From an uncultured Clostridium sp. (lineage in GTDB: Bacteria > Bacillota > Clostridia > TANB77 > CAG-508), in contig CATLUC010000079.1 of NCBI GenBank assembly GCA_950059165.1, positions 1 to 7,684 of the forward strand: a DNA stretch of 7,684 bases, in the 5' to 3' direction. The translations under genes were made by a program, and so were the position numbers. Positions 1 through 5,159 of this stretch are shown here, in pieces. Under the pieces are notes generated by a model. That model was not told where the DNA came from and did no database searches. It saw only the letters and a list, made by a program, of their open reading frames with translations. How positions within the stretch are numbered: position 1 is the first letter of the stretch; each line of letters opens with the position of its first letter.

Positions 1-55
1 GATGTGTCCCCAATTTCACAAAAATGTGAAAAAGGAAACGTCCCCAATGTCACAT
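1..55 (-). repeat. Dispersed 3'-end repeat, copy 1
   Basis: This is a 55 bp element that matches copy 2 (1326-1380) at 52 of 55 positions without gaps and is related to copy 3 (5097-5150). Read on the minus strand it starts ATGTGACATTGGGGACG and ends TTGGGGACACATC, so it holds two direct half-units of the form TGTGAMATTGGGGAC. A 10 bp perfect inverted repeat pairs 20-29 with 50-59 and overlaps the stop codon of the upstream gene; a competing small hairpin pairs 14-20 with 25-31. The left edge is cut by the window. The GGGGAC/TGTGACA style resembles dispersed palindromic repeats linked to Y1 (IS200-like/RAYT) transposases in Firmicutes; this is from memory, and no transposase is present here. 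Confidence 0.85.
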
Positions 56-1282
56 TTTTAATAAGATTATCATATTTATTATGTTGCATAAAAATGAAAT
101 TGCTAGAACTATTGCAATAGCTATTGTTGATTTTCTTTCTTTTTCTATGTTTGCTTCTTTATAGAATAGGTCATACTTGCTTTTTACTTGCATATATAGT
201 TTTTCTAGTTCAAATATTTCTTGTAATTTGTCATTTAATAATGTTCCTGTTTCTTCTTCTGTAATTTCTTGTATCCATAGGTTTTTGGTGAATTCTATGA
301 ATTTTCTTCTAGTCTTTTTTACTTTGTTTATATTTTTAAATTCTAATTCTATTTTTCTTAAATACATTTTTTTGTATAGATTTAATATGTATGTGTAAAA
401 ATATTGGTTTTCGTATTCTTCAGGTAGAATTGTGTAATTGTTAATGTCATTGCTTGATGAAAATAGTGTCATACCTACTTTTGTTAGACCTAATTTTGCA
501 TATTTCCATCTAGAAAATGTTTCTACTTTTTCATATTCATAATCTCTGCTGTTATCTGTTGGCAAAATGTTAGCATATTTGATAAATTGATTTTTTATGC
601 TATCAAAATGATTTTCTTGATTCCATGCTTCTTGGTCTATGCAAACATAGGAATATGTTAGAAACCTTTCTGTTTCTATGTTTAGCCTTGATGCCTCATT
701 TTGATAACCTGTTATTTCATGTATTAATTCTTGGAATGTTCTTGTGTCTGCAAAGCTGTCTGTTTGAATTCTTATGTTGTCATAGTTGTCTAGGTTTGCT
801 AATTCGTTGTTAATATCTCTAAATTTGTAATTGAAATTTAGAATATTGCTAAATTCGCTGTATTCTTCTAAGTTTGTTTTCATTGCTAAAAAGCCTATTC
901 CTGTTGAAAAACATATTATTTCTATTTTTTGTATGTTGAAAAAAATTCCATTTCCTTTTTCTAGTTTTCCTTGTATGTCTTTTTTTAGTGTGTATTCAAA
1001 TATGTTGCATGGATTTTTTGCTAAAAGTGCTGCTCTTGTTTCTATTGGTAATTCTTCTAATTTTTTTAGTTTTGCTACTCCATAACTAAAACTAGAAAAC
1101 AAGAACTCTCTTGTTTTTGGCAAAAAGTATTTGTATAGTTTTATGTCTTTTTCTTTTTGGAATACTTTTAAACTACAGTTTTTGTCTTTTAACATTTTTA
1201 AAATGTATTTTTGGTATTTTCCGTCCTTTATCACAAAAGGATAAATGAAATATGTATATTGATAATTTGTCTTTAGTTCCAT
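50..1282 (-). CDS. Hypothetical protein with C-terminal membrane anchor
   Basis: This 410 aa protein begins at ATG 1282, 8 nt after a strong purine-rich site (AGGAAGGAAG, 1300-1291). I do not recognise a named domain, although the opening (NYQYTYFIYPFVIKDGKY) and the stretch FNYKFRDIN followed by ERFLTYSYVCIDQE look like a family of hypothetical proteins common in clostridia. Most of the chain is soluble and rich in Lys, Glu and aromatic residues. Residues about 330-383 are charged and probably helical or coiled coil, and residues about 384-408 form one hydrophobic segment ending LLKM. This predicts a tail-anchored protein with the large domain in the cytoplasm. CorA-like channels also have C-terminal membrane segments, but a second segment and a GMN motif are missing. 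The last codon and TGA stop come from repeat copy 1. No clear promoter of its own is visible in the 92 bp gap, so read-through from the WG-repeat gene is possible. Confidence 0.85.
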   Translation of the reverse strand: MELKTNYQYTYFIYPFVIKDGKYQKYILKMLKDKNCSLKVFQKEKDIKLYKYFLPKTREFLFSSFSYGVAKLKKLEELPIETRAALLAKNPCNIFEYTLKKDIQGKLEKGNGIFFNIQKIEIICFSTGIGFLAMKTNLEEYSEFSNILNFNYKFRDINNELANLDNYDNIRIQTDSFADTRTFQELIHEITGYQNEASRLNIETERFLTYSYVCIDQEAWNQENHFDSIKNQFIKYANILPTDNSRDYEYEKVETFSRWKYAKLGLTKVGMTLFSSSNDINNYTILPEEYENQYFYTYILNLYKKMYLRKIELEFKNINKVKKTRRKFIEFTKNLWIQEITEEETGTLLNDKLQEIFELEKLYMQVKSKYDLFYKEANIEKERKSTIAIAIVLAISFLCNIINMIILLKM

Positions 1283-1325
1283 ATTTGTTACTTCCTTCCT
1301 AAATATTTACGTTCCAGTTATTTAA

Positions 1326-1380
1326 GATGTGTCCCAAGTTTCACAAAAATGTGACAAAGGAAACGTCCCCAATGTCACAT
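1326..1380 (-). repeat. Dispersed 3'-end repeat, copy 2
   Basis: This 55 bp element is 52/55 identical to copy 1 and lies in the same orientation, at the 3' end of the WG-repeat gene. Its first bases on the minus strand, ATGTGA, are the final Met codon and stop of that gene. A 7 bp stem pairs 1349-1355 with 1374-1380 (ATGTGAC with GTCACAT on the minus strand) and the 3' arm runs into TTTT. It could therefore act as a weak 3'-end hairpin or terminator, but the low GC content and long loop make this uncertain. Confidence 0.85.
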
Positions 1381-2895
1381 CATGTTGTAGTAGTTCATGT
1401 TTATGTCTTTGCCTAGGTGCCATTTGCCGATAAAGTCTATTTTTAGGTAGTCGTCTAGATTGTAGGTTGGTTCTTGTACAATGTTTCCTTTGTTGTCTAT
1501 TGAACCCCATTTTCCGTCTTTTTTTATGCCACTGTATCCATATATGTTTTGTTCTGTTGCGTCGTCATATGTGTAGTCTATTACGACTTTGCCGTTTTTG
1601 TCTACAAATCCGTATTTTCCGTCTTTTTTGCTTTTGTATAGTGTGTTTGAGGTGTGGATTTGTGTGATGTTTTTTTCTTCGAATTTGAAGTTGTAGTATT
1701 TGTATTCTTCTCCTTGTTTTAGTTCTATGTAGCCTTTTTCGTCATCTAAATCTATTAGTATTCCTGTTTGTTTTACTGCAAATGTTGTGTCTATTATGTC
1801 GTTGCTAAAGTCTTCTTTTTCTGCTATGTATAGGTCTGCTTTTTCGTTGTATTTTATGCCTATGTATGTTGGTTCTATTTTTGTTTGTTTTTGTAAGTCC
1901 ATTATTCCGTATTTTCCGTTTTGTTTTATTATTAGTATTCCTGATTTTGCTTCTTTTAGTTCTTCGTATTCGTTTGGTATTGCTATTTCTCCGTTTTGCC
2001 TCATTATTCCGTATTTTCCGTCTTTTACGTAGATTATTCCATTTTCTGCATTTTTTAGAATTTCTTTTATTTCGTCATATCCTACTGTTAATACTTCTGT
2101 TCCGTCTTTTTTTACTAATATTTGTTTTCCTGCTTGTTTTACAACATACATATCGCTTCCATAGATTTTGTCAATTCCTTCGTATTTTGCTTCTAGTATG
2201 GTTTGGTTTGCATAGTCTACTATTCCATATTTTCCGTCTTCTTTTTTTACTATGAAGCCTGATTTGTTGTCTTTTCCTAAAGCTATTATTTCTAAGTATT
2301 GGTTTGGTAATATTTCTTGCCCTTCTTCGTTTAGTAAGCCGATTTTTCCGTCTTTGGTTGCTTTTATTGTGTTTTTTATTCCTTCTAGTGCTGTTAGTTC
2401 GTCATATTGACATTGGGTTAGTTCTTTTCCATTTAGGTCTATTAGCCCGTATTTTCCGTCTTTTTTTACTTTTAGTACGTTTTCTTCATACCATATGTTG
2501 TTGTTTGTGTCTTTGTTTGATATTGCTTCTAGTTGCTCGTATCCTATAAATATTTCTTCGTTTTTGCTGTTTAGGGCTTTTGTTTTGTATTCTCCTGTTT
2601 CGTAGTTTACATCATATATGCATAGAAATACGTCGTTTTTGCTGTTTGGTATTGTTATCATTTCTTCATATGATGGGTCTATTACTACTGTTCCGTTAGA
2701 GTCTATTACTCCCCATTTTCCGTCTTTATATATTACTGCGTAGTCTTTACTACCTATTTTTAGTTGGTCTTTGTCTTTTGTTAGTATTCCTTTTATTATG
2801 AATATGAACATGATTACTACTGCTATTGCTACAATGACTGCGAATACTTTTTTTAGGTTTAGTTTTGGTTCTTCATATCTTTTTCCTCTACCCAT
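1375..2895 (-). CDS. WG-repeat membrane-anchored surface protein
   Basis: This 506 aa protein is built of WG (KWG) beta-repeats behind a single N-terminal membrane anchor. The basic N-terminus (MGRGKR) and the hydrophobic stretch at about residues 17-38 predict a signal anchor, which would place the rest outside the membrane. About nine repeats of the form KDGKWG-hydrophobic-D-x-x-G-x-x-(8-10)-Y-(D/E)-(E/D) follow, near residues 54-84, 143-170, 180-206, 216-245, 248-278, 288-317, 321-350, 420-447 and 455-482. The gap at about 351-419 is a degenerate or non-repeat insert. WG repeats are thought to form beta-propeller-like or solenoid binding surfaces; the ligand is unknown and none can be inferred here. 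The start ATG has a strong SD (AAGGAGGC, 2910-2903) 7 nt away. The repeats share near-identical DNA (many copies of the complement of ttttccgtc), so unit gain and loss by recombination is likely. The C-terminal MM and TGA arise at repeat copy 2. Confidence 0.93.
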   Translation of the reverse strand: MGRGKRYEEPKLNLKKVFAVIVAIAVVIMFIFIIKGILTKDKDQLKIGSKDYAVIYKDGKWGVIDSNGTVVIDPSYEEMITIPNSKNDVFLCIYDVNYETGEYKTKALNSKNEEIFIGYEQLEAISNKDTNNNIWYEENVLKVKKDGKYGLIDLNGKELTQCQYDELTALEGIKNTIKATKDGKIGLLNEEGQEILPNQYLEIIALGKDNKSGFIVKKEDGKYGIVDYANQTILEAKYEGIDKIYGSDMYVVKQAGKQILVKKDGTEVLTVGYDEIKEILKNAENGIIYVKDGKYGIMRQNGEIAIPNEYEELKEAKSGILIIKQNGKYGIMDLQKQTKIEPTYIGIKYNEKADLYIAEKEDFSNDIIDTTFAVKQTGILIDLDDEKGYIELKQGEEYKYYNFKFEEKNITQIHTSNTLYKSKKDGKYGFVDKNGKVVIDYTYDDATEQNIYGYSGIKKDGKWGSIDNKGNIVQEPTYNLDDYLKIDFIGKWHLGKDINMNYYNMM

Positions 2896-2902
2896 AATTA
2901 GT

Positions 2903-2910
2903 GCCTCCTT
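2903..2910 (-). promoter_or_regulatory. Ribosome binding site of the WG-repeat gene
   Basis: On the minus strand the sequence AAGGAGGC lies 7 nt before ATG 2895 and fixes this start. No other in-frame start with a comparable site is nearby. Confidence 0.85.
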
Positions 2911-2923
2911 TTTTGATATTTAT

Positions 2924-2952
2924 AATATATCATAAAAGGGGGCAGTTTTCAA
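2924..2952 (-). promoter_or_regulatory. Putative SigA-type promoter of the WG-repeat gene
   Basis: On the minus strand a -35-like TTGAAA (2952-2947) is followed after 17 bp by a -10-like TATATT (2929-2924). Transcription would begin near 2917 and give a short leader of about 20 nt holding the SD. The gap of about 90 bp between the end of the RloB-like gene and this start makes an independent promoter plausible. The boxes match the consensus only in part, and overlapping AT-rich alternatives exist (TATTAT two bases further on). Confidence 0.5.
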
Positions 2953-2985
2953 TAGAATTTGAATTTAAGTTTCCTCTTTTTGCAA

Positions 2986-3627
2986 CTAATTTTTATTTTT
3001 TGCAAAATTTTTATTGCCTTTTTTTAATTCTTCTATTACTTTATATACACCAGTATATGGATTGCAATTTTCATTATTTAGGTCTTGTCCATTTTTTATT
3101 TGAAAATTTTCCAATTGCTTTGCATTCTTTATAGCCTCATCAGTTTTGTTTGTTATAATAGGATAGACATTCATACTTTCAGAATAGTTTTCTATTTTAT
3201 TTTTCATATCATTTTTAACTTGCTCACTACTTTGATATATTTTTGTAGTATATCCAAAATGCAATATGTACCAATACTCAAATGTTGGTGTTGAGGTAAT
3301 CAATTCAATATCATATTGATTACATATCTCTTTTGCTTTATCTATTTGACTTTGCTTGTTTTGGTTTACATCTGTGTCTATTAGAAGATATATTTTATCC
3401 CCATATTCAGCTTTAATGTCTTCTTTTTTTATAAACTCCACTAAATCATTTGCCATTCCTATTGGGTCTGTATGTTTTCCAGTAGAAAATCTTATAATAC
3501 ATTCTCTACTAGAAAAATTTTTTAAATAAATTGTTTCTGTCTTGTTTTTTCCTTCACATCCTATTGCAACAATTGATTTTACTTTTCTTTGGTTATGGTT
3601 TCTTTTTCTTTGTTCTAATCTTCCCAT
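2986..3627 (-). CDS. rloB: RloB-like TOPRIM-type partner of the defence ATPase
   Basis: This 213 aa protein matches the RloB/AbiLii family. The basic N-terminus (RLEQRKRNHNQRK) precedes a CEGKNKTE motif at residues 24-31, a DTD motif at 84-86 after a hydrophobic strand, the block STPTFEYWYILHF at 112-124 (usually SNPCFExWxLLHF), and NPYTGVYKVIEEL near 189-201. The Glu and Asp-x-Asp pattern is that of a TOPRIM-like metal site, so a nuclease role is likely but inferred. Its start ATG 3627 lies inside the last codons of the ATPase gene, overlapping it by 13 bp, which points to translational coupling; a weak AGGTAAGAG precedes it. Length is usual for the family. The stop is TAG, unlike the repeat-supplied TGA of the neighbours. 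Codon choice favours T-ending two-fold codons, as in its partner. Confidence 0.85.
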   Translation of the reverse strand: MGRLEQRKRNHNQRKVKSIVAIGCEGKNKTETIYLKNFSSRECIIRFSTGKHTDPIGMANDLVEFIKKEDIKAEYGDKIYLLIDTDVNQNKQSQIDKAKEICNQYDIELITSTPTFEYWYILHFGYTTKIYQSSEQVKNDMKNKIENYSESMNVYPIITNKTDEAIKNAKQLENFQIKNGQDLNNENCNPYTGVYKVIEELKKGNKNFAKNKN

Positions 3628-4886
3628 AGGCTCTTACCTGTAGCAAAAAAAGGTATTGCACCATATCTACCATTCAAGTATCCTTTTTGAATATTTTCAG
3701 TTTTTCTTACTGAAAAATCGTCCAATGGATATAAAACAGTAGTTCCTTTTTTTGGTTCCTTCTCTGTAAACCATATTTGATCTCTTCTAAAATTATCTAA
3801 TGATAATAAATTGGTATCATGTGTATTAAATATTAATTGTGCATTATTTTTATTTATTTCACTATTATGAAATAATTTTATTATAAATTCTACTAATAAA
3901 GGATGCAGACTTTTATCTATTTCATCTACAATTATTACTTTCCCTTCTTCAAATGCTTCTTTTAAAATAGGGCTAAAGAAAAATAAATTTTGTGTTCCTA
4001 ACGATTCTTCTTGTAGTTCTAATTCATAATTTTCTATATTTCCATCTTCATTTTCTATTTCGTGGAATGTAGATATTTTTACTTCTTTTTGAACTATATT
4101 TTCGTTTGGAACTTTTATATTATTAAATGCTGCTATTATATTATTTACATTTATATTTTTCACTTCAAAATTATAATCTTTTATAAGAATATCTGCTTGT
4201 TTTAATAAATTTATTGTAAATCTCTTTAGGTTCCCTTCATTATCATTTTCAAATTTATTAAATGCATATCCACCTATATTCATATAGTCATTATATGTGT
4301 CTATGTCTTCTGCAAACCATATATACGCATCTTTAGTTTTTTCATAATTCCATTCTGTTGCTGTTGATAAAAATAATTTTTTCTCTGTATTTTTAGTTGC
4401 CAATTCTGCTAATTTACTTTGTTCTGACTGAGTAAATTTATATTCATTGACATTTTTTCTTTCAAAAATCAAACTTGGCTTAGCTGACAAATATTGATAT
4501 AGATATTCAGTGTATATTCTATTTATGTCTGCTGAAAATCCATATATATATTTAATATTATTCTTTATAAAAACAAATCTAAATTCACAAGGTTCATTAA
4601 CTGTCTTTGAATCAAATTTAAAAGGTTTCATCTCTAATAGTGGTTCATTAATATTTCTTAAGTTAGATCTTCTAACCATTAAAATAGCTGCTGTTAAAGC
4701 CTTCATAAAGTTTGTTTTTCCTGATGCATTTGCACCATAAATAGCAGTTGACTTTAAATATTTTTCATCCGTATTTTCAACTTTTATGGTATTTTCTATA
4801 TTTTCGTCTCCAATACCTGCTACCATACTAAATGTTATTTCATCTTTTATTGACATGAAATTTTTAACACTAAATTCTACTAGCAT
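3615..4886 (-). CDS. rloA: RloA-like AAA15-family ATPase (AbiL-type defence)
   Basis: This 423 aa protein is an ABC/SMC-like AAA15/AAA21 ATPase. It opens with the family start MLVEFSVKNFMSIKDE, has Walker A GANASGKT at residues 51-58, a signature-like stretch ESLGTQ near 294-299, Walker B with catalytic Glu VIIVDEID at 317-324, and the switch histidine in FNTHDTNLL at 353-361. The middle (about 110-290) is the variable helical insert. The C-terminal block RRDQIWFTEKE and LNGRYGAIPFF is typical of RloA/AbiLi proteins paired with RloB. By analogy with AbiL and the related PARIS pair (ATPase plus TOPRIM), it probably senses infection and controls a toxic partner; this is inference. The start has a strong SD (AAGGAGGAG) 5 nt before the ATG. 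All nucleotide-binding motifs are intact, so the gene looks functional. Its codon use (AAT, GAT, TAT, ATT) differs from spoIIE and the WG gene (AAC, GAC, TAC), which suggests acquisition from elsewhere. Confidence 0.9.
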   Translation of the reverse strand: MLVEFSVKNFMSIKDEITFSMVAGIGDENIENTIKVENTDEKYLKSTAIYGANASGKTNFMKALTAAILMVRRSNLRNINEPLLEMKPFKFDSKTVNEPCEFRFVFIKNNIKYIYGFSADINRIYTEYLYQYLSAKPSLIFERKNVNEYKFTQSEQSKLAELATKNTEKKLFLSTATEWNYEKTKDAYIWFAEDIDTYNDYMNIGGYAFNKFENDNEGNLKRFTINLLKQADILIKDYNFEVKNINVNNIIAAFNNIKVPNENIVQKEVKISTFHEIENEDGNIENYELELQEESLGTQNLFFFSPILKEAFEEGKVIIVDEIDKSLHPLLVEFIIKLFHNSEINKNNAQLIFNTHDTNLLSLDNFRRDQIWFTEKEPKKGTTVLYPLDDFSVRKTENIQKGYLNGRYGAIPFFATGKSLWED

Positions 4887-4891
4887 AAATA

Positions 4892-4900
4892 CTCCTCCTT
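4892..4900 (-). promoter_or_regulatory. Ribosome binding site of the rloA-like gene
   Basis: AAGGAGGAG on the minus strand lies 5 nt before ATG 4886. It is a near-consensus site and decides the start. Confidence 0.85.
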
Positions 4901-4905
4901 GTTAT

Positions 4906-4934
4906 ATTATATTATAGAATTCACAAATTGTAAA
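4906..4934 (-). promoter_or_regulatory. Putative SigA-type promoter of the rloAB-like pair
   Basis: On the minus strand TTTACA (4934-4929) and a perfect TATAAT (4911-4906) are separated by exactly 17 bp. A second overlapping TATAAT lies at 4916-4911 at a poor spacing of 12 bp. The start point would be near 4899, at the very edge of the SD, giving an unusually short leader. The rest of the gap up to 5096 is very AT-rich and I see no gene or other site in it. Confidence 0.6.
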
Positions 4935-5096
4935 CACTTTTTAATATTATTTTTTGTGTTTTTGTTTGTTTTATTCATTTTTTTTATAAATATTTCTGAT
5001 TTTTATGTTTTTTTATCTCTTTTTGCATTTTTTGTTTGTTTTTAATTAATTTATTGTATTTATAAAAACTGCTTGCTAATAAATCATATTTGTAAA

Positions 5097-5150
5097 GATG
5101 TGTCCCAAATTTCATAAAAATGTGAAAGAGGAAATGTTCTAATTTCACAT
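5097..5150 (-). repeat. Dispersed 3'-end repeat, copy 3 (diverged)
   Basis: This 54 bp element shares the left end GATGTGTCCC (plus strand) and the overall layout of copies 1 and 2, with about nine differences including one missing base. It lies at the 3' end of spoIIE in the same orientation and provides the last Met codon and TGA stop. A 10 bp perfect stem pairs 5118-5127 with 5143-5152. The seventh pair from the ATGTGA end is A-T here and C-G in copy 2, a compensatory change that supports the stem. Confidence 0.75.
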
Positions 5151-5159
5151 TTCCTCTTT
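5125..5159 (-). terminator. Hairpin across the spoIIE stop codon, possible terminator
   Basis: A 12 bp perfect inverted repeat pairs 5125-5136 (aaagaggaaatg) with 5148-5159 around an 11 nt loop. On the minus strand the 5' arm is the last codons of spoIIE and the loop begins with the TGA; CACATTTTTATG follows the 3' arm. It competes with the 10 bp stem of repeat copy 3. On the plus strand the right arm runs on into further T bases, so termination of antisense transcription is equally possible. The AT-rich stem makes any terminator role uncertain. Confidence 0.4.

Noticed and set aside
50..1282. CorA-type metal channel
   Set aside because: Only one C-terminal membrane segment is visible and there is no GMN motif.
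1322..1510. Small protein reading through repeat copy 2 (ending CETWDTS)
   Set aside because: It is an out-of-frame reading of the WG gene end plus the repeat, without an SD site.
1866..2255. Hydrophobic open frames on the plus strand inside the WG gene and spoIIE
   Set aside because: They are antisense shadows made of Leu/Phe-rich low-complexity sequence, expected opposite A-rich coding DNA, and lack ribosome binding sites.
1..5150. CRISPR array made of the 55 bp repeats
   Set aside because: The three copies lie 1.3-3.8 kb apart with genes between them, not regular short spacers.
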